The notes below the pieces were generated by a model, which was given only the letters and a program-made list of their open reading frames with translations, was not told where the DNA came from and did no database searches. The position numbers and the translations under genes were made by a program. A stretch of DNA of 64,000 bases from contig NZ_JACBFY010000002.1 of the NCBI RefSeq assembly GCF_021401245.1, forward strand, positions 310,001 to 374,000, given 5' to 3'. This document shows positions 19,702 through 29,765 of the stretch, one piece after another (the stretch's first letter is position 1; each line of letters begins with the position of its first letter). This DNA comes from Pseudacidovorax sp. NFM-22 (GTDB lineage: Bacteria > Pseudomonadota > Gammaproteobacteria > Burkholderiales > Burkholderiaceae_C).

Positions 19702-20750
19702 TTCTTTCTCCAGGAATGAGCGCCACGCTCGGTGAAATTGCAGGTGAAGACCTGGCCATTGAAGCGTTGCAGGCAGCGCATGACTTCAGGACGCCGCGAC
19801 AGTTCTGCCACGAACATCATGAAGCCGCCGCCGCCGGCGCCGGAGACCTTGCCGGCGAGCGCCCCGGCCGCCATGGCCGCGTCATAGACCTCGTCGATGG
19901 CCGCATTGCTGATGCTGCGAGCCAGCTTCTTCTTTTCTTCCCAGCCGGTCCGCATCGACTGGGCGAAGGCTTCGAGGTTGCCGGTGAGCACGGCCTCCTT
20001 CATGGCGCGGGCCTCGGCCTTGACGCGATGCATCGCCTCCAGCGGCGCGCTGTCGCGACGACGGATGTGGTCCGTCTGCTCCGCGATGATCGCGGCGGAT
20101 TCGCGCGAGACGCCGGTGTAGAAGAGCACCACCGAGGACTCCAGCTCCGCCTTGAGTTCAGCCTTCATGCGCAGCGGATTGACGATGACGCGGTCGGCGT
20201 AGAACTCCATGAAGTTCATGCCGCCGAAGGTGGCCGCGTACTGGTCCTGCTTGCCGCCGGCCATGCCCAGGTCCACGCGCTCGATGTCGTGGGCCAGGCT
20301 GGCGATGTCGTATTCGCCCAGGGGCAGGGACAGGTACTCGCAGAAGGCCTGGAGCAGCGCCACCACCATGGTGGACGAGGAACCCAGCCCCGAGCCGGGG
20401 GGCGCTTCCGAATGGGTGATGACGTCCACGGCGAGCGGCTGGCCGCCCATGAAGTCGCGCACGACCCGGTTGTAGACGCCGACGTGCAGGTCCAGGCCCT
20501 GCTGTCGCTGGAGCACGGGCTCGGCGGCACCCTGCCACACACGTCCGCTGTCGGCCGCCGTCAGGCGGACCGTGCCGTGCTCGGCCGCGCACACCGTGGC
20601 ATAGGCGTACTTGTCGATGGTGACATTGAGCACCTCGCCGCCGTATTGGTCGCAGTAGGGGGAGACATCGGTGCCTCCGCCGCCCAGGCCGAGCCGCAGC
20701 GGCGCCCTGGCGCGGGCCACGACAGTGGAAGAAGGAATGATTGCCTTCAT
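19698..20750 (-). CDS. hddA: D-glycero-alpha-D-manno-heptose 7-phosphate kinase (GHMP kinase)
   Basis: 350 residues. The GHMP start [20 protein letters not shown] (about residue 13) with its Gly-rich substrate loop is the hallmark of HddA and of fucose kinase-like enzymes. The ATP loop is [20 protein letters not shown] (about 116), and motif 3 is [14 protein letters not shown] (about 302). It phosphorylates C1 of heptose 7-phosphate to give the 1,7-bisphosphate later processed by GmhB. The alpha-specific GDP route is inferred from linkage to hddC, since the ADP route would use the unrelated HldE kinase. It overlaps the large glycosyltransferase gene upstream (ATGA). Confidence 0.92.
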   Translation of the reverse strand: MKAIIPSSTVVARARAPLRLGLGGGGTDVSPYCDQYGGEVLNVTIDKYAYATVCAAEHGTVRLTAADSGRVWQGAAEPVLQRQQGLDLHVGVYNRVVRDFMGGQPLAVDVITHSEAPPGSGLGSSSTMVVALLQAFCEYLSLPLGEYDIASLAHDIERVDLGMAGGKQDQYAATFGGMNFMEFYADRVIVNPLRMKAELKAELESSVVLFYTGVSRESAAIIAEQTDHIRRRDSAPLEAMHRVKAEARAMKEAVLTGNLEAFAQSMRTGWEEKKKLARSISNAAIDEVYDAAMAAGALAGKVSGAGGGGFMMFVAELSRRPEVMRCLQRFNGQVFTCNFTERGAHSWRKN

Positions 20751-23700
20751 GCAAACGTCTCCTTGATCGCAGAGCGCGTGTAGTCGGTGTAGGGCCGGAC
20801 ATCGATGTCCTGCACCAGGACGGCTTCCATCGCCGCGGCCGAGAAATGCGCGGCCACGTAGGCCGGACCCGCTGCGGCGGACTGCCGCCAGGCGTCGTCG
20901 TCCCGCAGCAGGCGCAGGATCTCGTGCGCCATCTGCTGCGGCTCGTCCGCCACGCTGGCGGCATCGCCGGTGCTGCTCAGGCCCTGCACGCCGACCGAGG
21001 TGGTGACCAGGGGCACGCCGTTGTGCATGGCCTCCACGACCTTGCCCTTGATGCCGGCACCGAAGCGAAGCGGTACCACCGCCAGGCCGACGCGCGCATA
21101 GATCGCCTCGAGCTCGGCATCGGTGACATAGCCCGTGACTTCGACACGCTCGCTCGCCAGCGCCTTCACCTCCGGGGAGGGATTGGAGCCGACCAGCATC
21201 AGTTGCACGTCCGGCTCGGCGGCCAGCACCAGCGGGAACACCTGCGCCATGAACCAGACGGCGGCGTCCACGTTGGGACGGTGCGCAAAGCCGGCCACGA
21301 AGAGCAGCCGGCGCCGCTCGCGCCCTTCCAGCGGCGCCGTCGGGCGGGGCTCGAAACAGTACGGCGGCAGGGTGCGGGCCGTGCCCGCGCCCGGATGGGC
21401 CTGGACCGCCGCCGTCTCGGTGGGCGAGGGATAGTAGATCGTGCTGACCTGCAGCCAGATGCTCAGCTCCAGCTGCCGCATGCGCTCGGCCGCCTCGGCG
21501 GCCGCGGCATCCCCGCTCAGCCGCGCGCTCGCGAGTTCACGCTCGTAGTGCAGGTCGTGGCCGTAGTAGAGCCGCTTGGCGGGGCTGTATGCGCACAGCG
21601 CAGGCAGGAAGGCCGCGGCGACATCCGGCCGGCTGATCAGGACATAGTCCAGGTCGCGGCCCATCTCGCGGATCCAGGCCTCGAAGCCCTGGTGATAGCG
21701 TGCGCCGTAGATGACCTCCACGCCCCGTTGCTGCAACTGGGGCCCGTACACCGGATCCGGCTGCAGGTTGTGGGGCCAGAACTTCACGCGCAGTCCCATG
21801 GACAGCAGGACGTCGATGAAGGCGTTCATCGAGCGCGACCCTGCGTCCCGATCCGGCTGCGGGATGTAGTGGTCGATGATGAGGATCGTCTTGCACAGGT
21901 TGGCGCGGTCCTGCGCCAGCAGGGCATGCTCGCCGTTGGCGAAATGCTCGCGCTCCAGCACCTGCGCCCATCGCTGGAGGAACTTGCGCTGATTGGCCAC
22001 CTGGTAGGCCTTGACCCCCGAGCCGGTGTCGGTGCCGTGGGACAGCCCCTCGTGATGGATCACGCGCGACGCGGGTTGGTAGAGGACCTTCAGGCCCCGC
22101 GCCCGAATGCGGAAGGCCAGGTCGGAATCCTCGCAATAGGCCGGCAGGTAGTACTCGTCGAAGCCGCCCAGTTCGTCGAAGAGGGCGCGCGCCAACAGGA
22201 TGGAGGCGCCCGAGCAGTAGTCGACCTCCTTGACGTAGTTGTAGCGGCTGTGATCCGGGTCATCCAGCCGGCCGAGGTTCCAGGCGCTGCCGTCGCGCCA
22301 GAGGATGCCGCCCGCCTCCTGCAGGCGGCCGTCCGGATAGAGCAGCTTGGAGCCCACCATGCCGCACTTCGGGTCGCGCTCGAAGAGTTCGAGCATGGTG
22401 TCGATCCAGCCCGCCTCGACCTCGGTGTCGTTGTTGAGGAAGCAGATGTACCGGCCCCGGGCCATCTTCGCCGCTGCGTTGCAGGAGCGCAGGAAGCCGA
22501 GGTTCTGCGGATGGACATGGAACCTCAGGCCCGGCACCTGCGCGAGCTTCAGGATCTCCTGATCGCCCGAAGCGTCCTCGACCACGAGGACCTCGATGGG
22601 CGCCTTGGGCAGGTGCTTCGCGATGGAGGCCACGCAGGCCAGCGTCATCTCAAGGTTGCCGTAAGCCGGGATCACCACCGTGACAGTGGGATCGGGCTGA
22701 TCCTCGAACCGCAGCGATGCAAGGGTGGCGGGTGCCATCCGCTTGCGCTTCCAGGCCTCGTAGCGCGGGCTGCCCGAGAACACGGGCGCCGCCAGCCGAA
22801 ACGCCAAGCCGCGGACAGCGGCCTTGAGAGCGGGCGGCAAGGGCATGGCTTCGTGCGCCTGGTAGGCTGCACGGAGCACCTTCGGCTTGACACGTTCGGG
22901 ATGCCGCAGGAGATCGGACAGGAAGCGCACGGGTGCCGTCATGCGCCACGACGACGAGGAACGCAATGCCTGCACCTCGTGCTCGAGCACCGCAACCTGC
23001 GAACGAAGGGTCGCACTCTGCATGTCGGCCAGCGCCTGCGCCTGGACCGCGTTGCGGCGTTGCCCGTCGATGGACTGGATCCGGCGGTCGCGCTCGTCGA
23101 GCGCGTCGCGCAGCAGTGCCTGTGCCTGCCGGTCCTGTTCCTGGGCGGCAAGTTGACGGTCGAGCTCCAAGCGCAGCGCCCGCAGGCGCTCGGACAGCAC
23201 GCGCAGGGCACGCTCGGTGTCGGCCTCCGACTCGCTCGGGGCCCCTTGCGCAGCGCCCGGATCGAGGTGCTCCAGTTGCCCCCCTGTTCCGCGCAGCGCC
23301 GGCAACTTGCGCGCGTAGTCGCGCTCAAGGTCGATGCATACCCGGCGGAACGCCTCCTCACCCGACAGGCCGCGCTCCTCTTCCCAAGTCTTCAGCCGGT
23401 CGACGATGTCGTAGAGCGAGCGCAGCACCGCAACCGCGTGCGGATAGTCCGAGACATCGTCGCTGCGCGTGCGGCCAGCGTATTCGTCGATCGCGCGATG
23501 GGCGAACGCCACCAGATCCGCCCCCGAATGCGCTGGTCGAGCACGATCCGCACGCGAGGTGTAGCGGTTGAGCTTCTCCACCCATTGCGCCACATCCTTG
23601 TGCGACAGGTGGTGGATGCAGACCCCCGTCTCCGGCGGAATGCGATAGGCCCGCGCCTCGTCGAAGGCCATGCCGTTGTGCACCGTGGCGCTCAGGTTCA

Positions 23701-24148
23701 CGGCGGTGCGCCTGAAGAGCCGGACCTGATGCTCGGGCCAGTAATAGGCCCGTTCGTCATGCTCCCCGAGGATGTAGTGCCGCTGGGGCAGCAGATAGAC
23801 ATCGGCCCTCGGATTGCGAATCTCCTCCCGGATGAATGCGGCCGACTCGGCGCTCAGGCATTCGTCGTCGTCCAGGTAGAGGATCCACTCGTGCCGACAC
23901 ATCGCCACCGCCTGGGCGCGTGTGTCCTCCACGACCGCGGACCAGGGCACCACGACGACACGGTCGGCGAGGCCCGCGGCAATCTCGGCCGTGCCGTCGT
24001 CGGACGACTTGTCGACGACGAGCAGTTCATCGACGAACGACAGCGCCTTGAGGCAGGTCCCGATCAGGGTGGCACGGTTGTACGAAATGACGAGGCCACT
24101 GATACCCGGCAGGCTTGGCGACGTCTCCCCGCTTTGTTCTCTTTCCAT
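20747..24148 (-). CDS. Giant three-domain glycosyltransferase (GT2 - coiled coil - GT2 - GT4)
   Basis: 1133 residues. Domain 1 (about 15-270) is a GT2: [30 protein letters not shown] and [14 protein letters not shown] charged, probably coiled-coil linker (about 300-410, many Arg/Gln/Glu) ends in the [14 protein letters not shown] motif often seen between polysaccharide glycosyltransferase modules. Domain 2 (about 485-700) is a second GT2: [43 protein letters not shown] and [15 protein letters not shown]. Domain 3 (about 745-1115) is a GT-B/GT4 fold: [19 protein letters not shown] and [20 protein letters not shown]. Three sequential sugar transfers by one polypeptide are plausible. It lies between rfbC and hddA, so rhamnose and D,D-heptose are candidate donors. 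Confidence 0.88.
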   Translation of the reverse strand: MEREQSGETSPSLPGISGLVISYNRATLIGTCLKALSFVDELLVVDKSSDDGTAEIAAGLADRVVVVPWSAVVEDTRAQAVAMCRHEWILYLDDDECLSAESAAFIREEIRNPRADVYLLPQRHYILGEHDERAYYWPEHQVRLFRRTAVNLSATVHNGMAFDEARAYRIPPETGVCIHHLSHKDVAQWVEKLNRYTSRADRARPAHSGADLVAFAHRAIDEYAGRTRSDDVSDYPHAVAVLRSLYDIVDRLKTWEEERGLSGEEAFRRVCIDLERDYARKLPALRGTGGQLEHLDPGAAQGAPSESEADTERALRVLSERLRALRLELDRQLAAQEQDRQAQALLRDALDERDRRIQSIDGQRRNAVQAQALADMQSATLRSQVAVLEHEVQALRSSSSWRMTAPVRFLSDLLRHPERVKPKVLRAAYQAHEAMPLPPALKAAVRGLAFRLAAPVFSGSPRYEAWKRKRMAPATLASLRFEDQPDPTVTVVIPAYGNLEMTLACVASIAKHLPKAPIEVLVVEDASGDQEILKLAQVPGLRFHVHPQNLGFLRSCNAAAKMARGRYICFLNNDTEVEAGWIDTMLELFERDPKCGMVGSKLLYPDGRLQEAGGILWRDGSAWNLGRLDDPDHSRYNYVKEVDYCSGASILLARALFDELGGFDEYYLPAYCEDSDLAFRIRARGLKVLYQPASRVIHHEGLSHGTDTGSGVKAYQVANQRKFLQRWAQVLEREHFANGEHALLAQDRANLCKTILIIDHYIPQPDRDAGSRSMNAFIDVLLSMGLRVKFWPHNLQPDPVYGPQLQQRGVEVIYGARYHQGFEAWIREMGRDLDYVLISRPDVAAAFLPALCAYSPAKRLYYGHDLHYERELASARLSGDAAAAEAAERMRQLELSIWLQVSTIYYPSPTETAAVQAHPGAGTARTLPPYCFEPRPTAPLEGRERRRLLFVAGFAHRPNVDAAVWFMAQVFPLVLAAEPDVQLMLVGSNPSPEVKALASERVEVTGYVTDAELEAIYARVGLAVVPLRFGAGIKGKVVEAMHNGVPLVTTSVGVQGLSSTGDAASVADEPQQMAHEILRLLRDDDAWRQSAAAGPAYVAAHFSAAAMEAVLVQDIDVRPYTDYTRSAIKETFA

Positions 24149-24161
24149 CGATGCTCAACGC

Positions 24162-24716
24162 TCACGTCGGGGAATAGGTCTCTGCCTGCCTGAGCGGCAC
24201 GGCCGCCGCATCCTTCGCCGACACCTTGGGCTCCCCCCCGAAGTCCGGCCATTCGATCCCGATGTCCGGATCGCTCCACAGGATGCTGCGCTCATGCGCC
24301 GGCGCGTAGTAGTCGCTGGCCTTGTACAGGAAGTCCGCGCTGTCGCTGGTCACCACGAAGCCGTGCGCAAAGCCGGCCGGGATCCACAGCTGCCGGTGGT
24401 TGCTCTCGCTCAGCTCCACGCCCACCCACTGCCCGAAGGTCGGCGAGCTCTTGCGGATGTCCACCGCCACGTCGAACACTGCGCCGCGCGTCACACGCAC
24501 CAGCTTGCCCTGCGCCTGCTGCAGCTGGTAGTGCAGGCCCCGCAGCACGCCCCGGGTCGAGCGCGAATGGTTGTCCTGCACGAATTCGATGTGCCGGCCC
24601 ACCGCCTCGTCGAACACGCGCTGGTTGAAGCTTTCCATGAAGAAGCCACGCTCATCGCCGAAGACCTTCGGCTCCAGGATCAGCACGCCTTCCAGCTTTG
24701 TCTTCGTGACGTTCAT
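24162..24716 (-). CDS. rfbC: dTDP-4-dehydrorhamnose 3,5-epimerase
   Basis: 184 residues, the usual length. A cupin-fold epimerase acting third in dTDP-L-rhamnose synthesis. Motifs seen are [17 protein letters not shown] (about residue 16), [20 protein letters not shown] (about 45, with substrate and catalytic His/Arg), [20 protein letters not shown] (about 80) and [11 protein letters not shown] (about 115). The start at 24716 overlaps the rfbA stop in ATGA. The large glycosyltransferase begins 13 bp downstream. Also known as rmlC. Confidence 0.97.
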   Translation of the reverse strand: MNVTKTKLEGVLILEPKVFGDERGFFMESFNQRVFDEAVGRHIEFVQDNHSRSTRGVLRGLHYQLQQAQGKLVRVTRGAVFDVAVDIRKSSPTFGQWVGVELSESNHRQLWIPAGFAHGFVVTSDSADFLYKASDYYAPAHERSILWSDPDIGIEWPDFGGEPKVSAKDAAAVPLRQAETYSPT

Positions 24717-25603
24717 CCCCGGTACTCCTCGCGCAGCAGGCGCAGCAGGTACTGGCCGTAGCCGTTCTTCTTGAGCGGCGCGGCCAGCTTCTCGACCTGG
24801 GCGGCATCGATGAAGCCGGCGCGCCAGGCGATCTCTTCGGGGCAGGCGATCTTCAGGCCCTGGCGCTGCTCCAGCGTGGCGATGAACTGGCCGGCCTCCA
24901 GCAGGCTTTCGTGCGTGCCGGTGTCCAGCCACGCATAGCCGCGCTTCATGATCTGCACGTTCAGGCTGCCCTGCTCCAGGTAGGCCTGGTTGACGGCCGT
25001 GATCTCCAGCTCGCCGCGCGCACTGGGCTTGACGGCCTTGGCGATGTCCACGACCTGCTGGTCGTAGAAGTACAGGCCGGTGACGGCGTAGCTGCTCTTG
25101 GGCTGGGCGGGCTTCTCTTCGATGCTCACCGCGCGGCCGGCCTGGTCGAACTCGACGACGCCGTAGCGCTCGGGGTCGTGCACGTGGTACGCGAAGACGG
25201 TGGCGCCACTGGGCTGCGCGTCGGCGGCGCCCAGCAGCTGCTGCAGGTCGTGGCCGTAGAAGATGTTGTCGCCTAGCACCAGCGCGCTGGGGGCGCCGGC
25301 CAGGAACTGCTCGCCGATGATGAAGGCCTGGGCCAGCCCGTCCGGGCTGGGCTGCACGGCGTACTGCAGGTTCATGCCCCACTGGCTGCCGTCGCCCAGC
25401 AGTTGCTGGAAGCGCGGCGTGTCCTGCGGCGTGCTGATGATGAGCACATCGCGCATGCCGCCGAGCATCAGCGTGCTCAGCGGGTAGTACACCATCGGCT
25501 TGTCGTAGACGGGCAGCAGCTGCTTGCTGATGGCCAGCGTGGCCGGGTGCAGGCGCGTGCCGGAGCCTCCGGCGAGGATGATGCCTTTTCTGTTCTGGGT
25601 CAT
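24713..25603 (-). CDS. rfbA: Glucose-1-phosphate thymidylyltransferase
   Basis: 296 residues. It makes dTDP-glucose from dTTP and glucose-1-phosphate, the first dTDP-rhamnose step. The start [20 protein letters not shown], then [20 protein letters not shown] (about 27), [10 protein letters not shown] (about 110) and [20 protein letters not shown] (about 160) are all typical RmlA. Feedback inhibition by dTDP-rhamnose is a family property. It lies 76 bp after rfbD and overlaps rfbC by 4 nt. Confidence 0.97.
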   Translation of the reverse strand: MTQNRKGIILAGGSGTRLHPATLAISKQLLPVYDKPMVYYPLSTLMLGGMRDVLIISTPQDTPRFQQLLGDGSQWGMNLQYAVQPSPDGLAQAFIIGEQFLAGAPSALVLGDNIFYGHDLQQLLGAADAQPSGATVFAYHVHDPERYGVVEFDQAGRAVSIEEKPAQPKSSYAVTGLYFYDQQVVDIAKAVKPSARGELEITAVNQAYLEQGSLNVQIMKRGYAWLDTGTHESLLEAGQFIATLEQRQGLKIACPEEIAWRAGFIDAAQVEKLAAPLKKNGYGQYLLRLLREEYRG

Positions 25604-25679
25604 CGTTGGCTTCCTGGGAAAGAGGGACTGGCGGTCAATCCGCGCAGGTGGCTGCGATTGATGGGTGTTCGGCCAATCG

Positions 25680-26570
25680 TCAGAGGGTTTCGGCCAGCAT
25701 GCGGGCCACACCCGCCTGCCAGTGCGGCAATTCGATGCCGAAGGTGCTGCGGATGCGCGAGGTGTCCAGGCGCGAGTTGTGCGGGCGTTTGGCCGGCGTG
25801 GGGAAGGCGCTGGTGGGCACGGCTTCCACCGCGTCGGGCGTGGTCTTGAGTTCGACGCCCCGGCGCAGCGCCTCCTCGACGACGAAGCGGGCATAGCCGT
25901 TCCAGGTGGTCGTGCCGCCAGCCACCAGGTGGTACAGGCCTGCCTTGGCCGGATCGCGCAGGGTCTCGCGGATGGCCAGGGCCGTGACGTCGGCCAGCAG
26001 CTCGGCGCCGGTGGGCGCGCCCCACTGGTCGTCGATGACCGTCAGGCGCTCGCGCTCCCTGGCCAGGCGCAGCATGGTCTTGGCGAAGTTGCCGCCGCGC
26101 GCGGCATAGACCCAGCTGGTGCGAAAGATCAGGTGCCGCTCGCAGTGGCCGGCCACGAGTTGCTCGCCTTCGAGCTTGGTGGCGCCGTAGACGGACAGCG
26201 GGCCGGTGGCGTCGTCCTCGCGCCAGGGCGTGTCGCCACTGCCGTCGAAGACATAGTCGGTGGAGTAATGGACCATCAGCGCGCCCAGCTTCTGCGCGGC
26301 CTGGGCCACGACGCCGGGGGCGGTGGCGTTGAGGGCGCGGGCGAAGTCGGGTTCGCTCTCGGCCTTGTCCACGGCCGTGTGGGCCGCGGCATTGACGATG
26401 ACGTCGGGCCGCACGGCCTCGACCGTGGCGGCCAGCGCCTCGGGCCGGCTGAAGTCGCCGTGCAGCTCGGTGCTGTCGAAGTCCAGCGCCACCAGCTCGC
26501 CCAGCGGCGCCAGGCTGCGCTGCAGCTCCCAGCCGACCTGTCCGCCCTTGCCGAAGAGCAGGACCTTCAT
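25680..26570 (-). CDS. rfbD: dTDP-4-dehydrorhamnose reductase
   Basis: 296 residues. An NAD(P)H-dependent extended-SDR enzyme that catalyses the last step to dTDP-L-rhamnose. The N-terminal dinucleotide loop [37 protein letters not shown] (about 57), the [10 protein letters not shown] signature (about 103) and the catalytic [10 protein letters not shown] (about 128) are intact. Its ATG overlaps the rfbB stop in ATGA, giving the order rfbB-rfbD-rfbA-rfbC. Confidence 0.97.
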   Translation of the reverse strand: MKVLLFGKGGQVGWELQRSLAPLGELVALDFDSTELHGDFSRPEALAATVEAVRPDVIVNAAAHTAVDKAESEPDFARALNATAPGVVAQAAQKLGALMVHYSTDYVFDGSGDTPWREDDATGPLSVYGATKLEGEQLVAGHCERHLIFRTSWVYAARGGNFAKTMLRLARERERLTVIDDQWGAPTGAELLADVTALAIRETLRDPAKAGLYHLVAGGTTTWNGYARFVVEEALRRGVELKTTPDAVEAVPTSAFPTPAKRPHNSRLDTSRIRSTFGIELPHWQAGVARMLAETL

Positions 26571-27643
26571 GCCGCCGCCTTCGGCTGCTCTCCGTACTGC
26601 TTGGCCACCCAGTCACGGTAGCCGCCGCTTTGCACGTTGCGCACCCACTCCTGGTTGGCCAGGTACCACTCGACCGTCTTGCGGATGCCGGTGTCGAAGG
26701 TCTCGGCCGGCTTCCACCCCAGTTCGCGCTCGAGCTTGCGTGCGTCGATGGCGTAGCGGCGGTCGTGGCCGGGGCGGTCGGTGACGTAGGTGATCTGCTC
26801 GGCGTAGGCCTTGCCGTCGGCGCGGGGATGCAGCTCGTCCAGCAGCGCGCACACGGTCTTGACGATCTCGATGTTGGGCTTCTCGTTCCAGCCGCCCACG
26901 TTGTAGGTCTCGCCCAGCTGGCCGGCTTCCAGCACGCGGCGGATGGCGCTGCAGTGGTCCTTCACGTAGAGCCAGTCGCGCACCTGCATGCCGTCGCCGT
27001 AGACCGGCAGGGGCTTGCCGGCCAGGGCGTTGACGATCATGAGCGGGATCAGCTTCTCGGGGAAGTGGAAGGGCCCGTAGTTGTTGGAGCAGTTGGTGGT
27101 CAGCACGGGCAGGCCGTAGGTGTGGTGCCAGGCGCGCACCAGGTGGTCGCTGGCGGCCTTGCTGGCCGAGTACGGGCTGTTGGGCTCGTACTTGTTCTCT
27201 TCGGTGAAGGCCGGGTCGGTGGGCGAGAGCGTGCCGTAGACCTCGTCGGTGGAGACGTGCAGGAAGCGGAAGGCCGCGTTGCGCTCGGCCGGCAGCTGGC
27301 TCCAGTAGCCGCGCACCGATTCGAGCAGGCGGAAGGTGCCCAGCACGTTGGTCTGGATGAAGTCCTCGGGGCCGTGGATGGAGCGGTCCACATGCGACTC
27401 GGCGGCGAAGTTGACGACGGCGCGGGGCTGGTGCTCGGCCAGCAGGCGGTCGATGAGGGCGCTGTCGCCGATGTCGCCCTGCACGAAGACGTGGCGCTTG
27501 TCGCCATCGAGCGAGGCCAGCGTCTGGAGGTTGCCTGCGTAGGTCAGCTTGTCGAGGTTGACGACCGGCTCGTCGGCGCCAGCCAGCCAGTCGAGCACGA
27601 AGTTGGCGCCGATGAAGCCGGCGCCGCCTGTCACAAGGATCAT
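26567..27643 (-). CDS. rfbB: dTDP-glucose 4,6-dehydratase
   Basis: 358 residues from ATG 27643 ([16 protein letters not shown]). The NAD-binding loop is at the N-terminus. The catalytic Thr/Asp/Glu region is [11 protein letters not shown] (about 135) and the YxxxK is [15 protein letters not shown] (about 162), with [19 protein letters not shown] after it. The enzyme makes dTDP-4-keto-6-deoxyglucose in the second step of rhamnose synthesis. It is the first gene of the long minus-strand polysaccharide operon; the 239-bp gap upstream is shared with a divergent TetR gene and must contain the operon promoter. Confidence 0.97.
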   Translation of the reverse strand: MILVTGGAGFIGANFVLDWLAGADEPVVNLDKLTYAGNLQTLASLDGDKRHVFVQGDIGDSALIDRLLAEHQPRAVVNFAAESHVDRSIHGPEDFIQTNVLGTFRLLESVRGYWSQLPAERNAAFRFLHVSTDEVYGTLSPTDPAFTEENKYEPNSPYSASKAASDHLVRAWHHTYGLPVLTTNCSNNYGPFHFPEKLIPLMIVNALAGKPLPVYGDGMQVRDWLYVKDHCSAIRRVLEAGQLGETYNVGGWNEKPNIEIVKTVCALLDELHPRADGKAYAEQITYVTDRPGHDRRYAIDARKLERELGWKPAETFDTGIRKTVEWYLANQEWVRNVQSGGYRDWVAKQYGEQPKAAA

Positions 27644-27703
27644 GTATCTCTCGCAGGAATCGTAGAAATGGCGCACCCTGGGAGCGGTGCGCCGAGGGGG
27701 GCG

Positions 27704-27735
27704 ATTATCCATGCGCCTCCCCGGCGTCTTTTCAA
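27704..27735 (-). promoter_or_regulatory. Tentative promoter of the rfb operon
   Basis: On the minus strand TTGAAA (27735-27730) and GATAAT (27709-27704) precede rfbB by about 60 nt. The 20-nt spacer is longer than ideal, so only the -10-like GATAAT is moderately convincing. GCATGGATAATC also occurs upstream of the acyltransferase (around 13691-13703). Confidence 0.3.
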
Positions 27736-27772
27736 CCAAACGCTACATCACGCACGTCAGACCCACTCACTG

Positions 27773-27785
27773 TGACACTGTGTCA
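27773..27785. promoter_or_regulatory. Palindrome TGACAC-T-GTGTCA, candidate TetR operator
   Basis: A perfect 6-1-6 inverted repeat centred at 27779 in the divergent region, 98 nt before the TetR-family start at 27883. It could be the autoregulatory operator of that regulator; no direct evidence. Confidence 0.4.
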
Positions 27786-27882
27786 ACAGCCAGCGCCGAT
27801 GCCGCAGCGCAGCATGGACGCCCCGGACACATGGGGTAGAGTGATCCGGCACAGAACACACAAGAGACAACGGAGGCTGCCC

Positions 27883-28557
27883 ATGACACGGAAAGCGCCG
27901 CGCCGCACCGCCCAGCGCATCCAGGAAACCGCCCTGGCGCTGTTCAACCGCTTTGGCGAGCCCAACGTCTCCACCACGCTGCTGGCCACCGAACTGCGCA
28001 TCAGCCCCGGCAACCTCTACTACCACTTCCCGGCCAAGGAGGCGCTCATCAACCGCCTGCACGAGGACTTCGAGGCCAGCCTCGACGCCCTCCTCGCCCA
28101 GGCCACCGACGTGCGCGACCTGGCAGGCGCCTGGCGCTTCGTGCGCGAGCTCTTCGAGCTGATGGGACGCTACCGCTTCCTGTACCGGGACATGAACGAC
28201 CTGCTGAGCAACAACCACCACCTGGAGACCCGCCTGCGCGAGGCGCTGTCGCGCAAGGAGGCCGCCATGCAGGCCATGCTCTCGGGACTGGCGGGGGCGG
28301 GACTGCTGCGGCTGGAGCCCGCGGAGCGCGAAACCCTGGCGCGCAGCATGGTGGTGCTGGCGACCTACTGGCTCAACTACGAATTCGTGTGCAATCCTCG
28401 CGAGGCGCTGGAGCCGTGTGCCATCTGCGACGCGATGGTGCGGGGCACCCGTCACACCCTGCAGCTGTTGGTGCCCTACCTGGGCGCCGCCCAGCGTGCA
28501 GAGCTGGTGCGCCTGGCGAGCGCACCGGCGCCCGAGGAAGACGCCCTCTCGACCTGA
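27883..28557 (+). CDS. TetR/AcrR-family transcriptional regulator
   Basis: 224 residues from ATG 27883, with CGGAGG upstream. The N-terminal HTH covers residues about 8-60 (RRTAQRIQETALALFNRFGE; LATELRISPGNLYYHFPAKE), with the recognition helix ending in the usual YYHF. The C-terminal ligand domain contains RYRFLYRDMNDLLSNN and a Cys pair (EPCAICDAM). The middle resembles TetR proteins common in Burkholderiales lipid metabolism, and an acyl-CoA-binding protein gene lies 0.9 kb downstream, but no ligand can be named. It is divergent from the rfb operon, and the palindrome at 27773 is a likely operator. Confidence 0.88.
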   Translation: MTRKAPRRTAQRIQETALALFNRFGEPNVSTTLLATELRISPGNLYYHFPAKEALINRLHEDFEASLDALLAQATDVRDLAGAWRFVRELFELMGRYRFLYRDMNDLLSNNHHLETRLREALSRKEAAMQAMLSGLAGAGLLRLEPAERETLARSMVVLATYWLNYEFVCNPREALEPCAICDAMVRGTRHTLQLLVPYLGAAQRAELVRLASAPAPEEDALST

Positions 28558-28571
28558 GAAAGCCTGCCGCC

Positions 28572-29378
28572 ATGCCGCCTGTCCTGCGCACGCCTCCGCC
28601 GCCCGAGCAATGGGCCACGCCCGATTGCCTGGGTCGGTTTCCTTTCGATGCCGCCCGGGTGCGGACCGCGTGGACGGCCCTGCACGCCGGCCAGCCCCTG
28701 CCACCGCCCGCCACCGAGGCGCTGGCCGGTGCCTGGGCGCTGTACCACGCGGGCGATTTCGCGGCGGCGGCCCAGGCCGGCCAGCGGATCGGCGGCGCAC
28801 CCGGGGCCGCACTGGCCGACCAGGCCACCGCCATCTATGCCAACTATGTGGAGCCCGACGACGAGCGGCGCCTGGCGCTGCTGCGCCAGGTGGGCGAGCG
28901 GGCACTGGCCCGGCACGAGGCCGACGGGGCGGACGTGCAGGCGCTGTACTGGCATGCCTATGCGCTGGGACGCCATGCGCAGGCCGTGAGCGTCGCGCGG
29001 GCCCTGGCCCAGGGCCTGGGCGGTCGCCTCAAGGAGACGCTGGAGCGGATCATCCAGTTGCAACCCGGCCATGCCGATGCCCACTTCGCGCTCGGCGCCT
29101 TCCACGCGGAGGTGATCGACAAGGTGGGCGAACTCGTCGCCCGCATGACCTACGGCGTGCGCGCCGAACGCGCGGTCGAACTCTTCGAACGGGGCCTGGC
29201 GCTGCACCCGGCCTCGGCCACGGGCCGGGTCGAGTACGCACGGGCGCTGGTGGCGCTGCGCGGCGACCCGACACTCGCGCAGGTGCAACAGCTGTACGAA
29301 GACGCCGCCGCCGTCGAGCCGCTGGACGCCCGGCAGTGCCTGGACCGTGAAGTGGCGCTGGCCTGCATGGCGGATTGA
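28572..29378 (+). CDS. TPR-like repeat protein of unknown function
   Basis: 268 residues from ATG 28572, 15 nt after the TetR stop, so probably in the same transcript. No signal peptide or membrane segment is seen, so it should be cytoplasmic. The sequence is almost all helical with TPR-like units: ALAGAWALYHAGDFAAAAQAG (about residue 50), ALYWHAYALGRHAQAVSVAR (about 125), HADAHFALGAFHAEVIDKVG (about 165) and AERAVELFERGLALHPAS (about 200). Such proteins are usually protein-binding scaffolds. I do not recognise a specific family. Its position between a TetR regulator and an acyl-CoA-binding protein hints at a shared lipid-related context, which is only inference. Confidence 0.8.
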   Translation: MPPVLRTPPPPEQWATPDCLGRFPFDAARVRTAWTALHAGQPLPPPATEALAGAWALYHAGDFAAAAQAGQRIGGAPGAALADQATAIYANYVEPDDERRLALLRQVGERALARHEADGADVQALYWHAYALGRHAQAVSVARALAQGLGGRLKETLERIIQLQPGHADAHFALGAFHAEVIDKVGELVARMTYGVRAERAVELFERGLALHPASATGRVEYARALVALRGDPTLAQVQQLYEDAAAVEPLDARQCLDREVALACMAD

Positions 29379-29440
29379 CGTCGGCCAGCGTTGTCGCGAC
29401 CAAAAAGCGCACAATCGTGCTTTTTTCAGACCCACCCGCC

Positions 29441-29701
29441 ATGTCCGACCTGCAAGCCCGTTTCGAAGCCGCCGAAGCCCGCTCCAAGCTGCTGCCTTCG
29501 CGCCCCGACAACCCCACCCTGCTGAAGATCTACGGCCTCTACAAGCAGGCGACCCTCGGCGACAACACCGAGAAGAAGCCCAGCTTCAGCGACATCGTCG
29601 CCCGCGCCAAGTGGGATGCCTGGAACACGCACAAGGGCGTGTCGGCCGACGAGGCCAAGAAGAAGTACATCGACCTGATCGACGCCCTGCACGCCGCCTG
29701 A
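29441..29701 (+). CDS. Acyl-CoA-binding protein
   Basis: 86 residues, the classical ACBP length. Four helices are expected, and the family motifs are present: LLKIYGLYKQATLGDN (about residue 27, with ligand-binding Tyr and Lys) and AKWDAWNTHKGVSADEAKKK (about 54). ACBPs bind and buffer long-chain acyl-CoA esters in the cytosol. They are common in eukaryotes and patchy in bacteria. A hairpin with a T tract follows the stop at 29722. Confidence 0.93.
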   Translation: MSDLQARFEAAEARSKLLPSRPDNPTLLKIYGLYKQATLGDNTEKKPSFSDIVARAKWDAWNTHKGVSADEAKKKYIDLIDALHAA

Positions 29702-29721
29702 ACAGGTCGGCCCATGACCAG

Positions 29722-29744
29722 GCCGCTCCCCGGAGCGGCTTTTT
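29722..29744 (+). terminator. Intrinsic terminator after the acyl-CoA-binding protein gene
   Basis: GCCGCTCC/GGAGCGGC, an 8-bp stem with a 2-nt spacer, is followed by TTTTT. It sits 21 nt after the stop and faces the convergent lipoprotein aminopeptidase gene. Confidence 0.8.
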
Positions 29745-29765
29745 GTTGCCCGGTCGACGGGCCGT

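Noticed and set aside
20741-24193. 1150-codon open frame on the plus strand
   Set aside because: Exactly antisense to the giant glycosyltransferase, which has clear GT2/GT4 motifs; the plus-strand translation is Arg/His/Gln-rich with no recognisable domain.
27758-27786. TTGACA on the minus strand overlapping the palindrome near 27781, as an rfb promoter
   Set aside because: No -10-like hexamer occurs 16-18 nt downstream; the TTGACA is explained by the TGACAC/GTGTCA palindrome.
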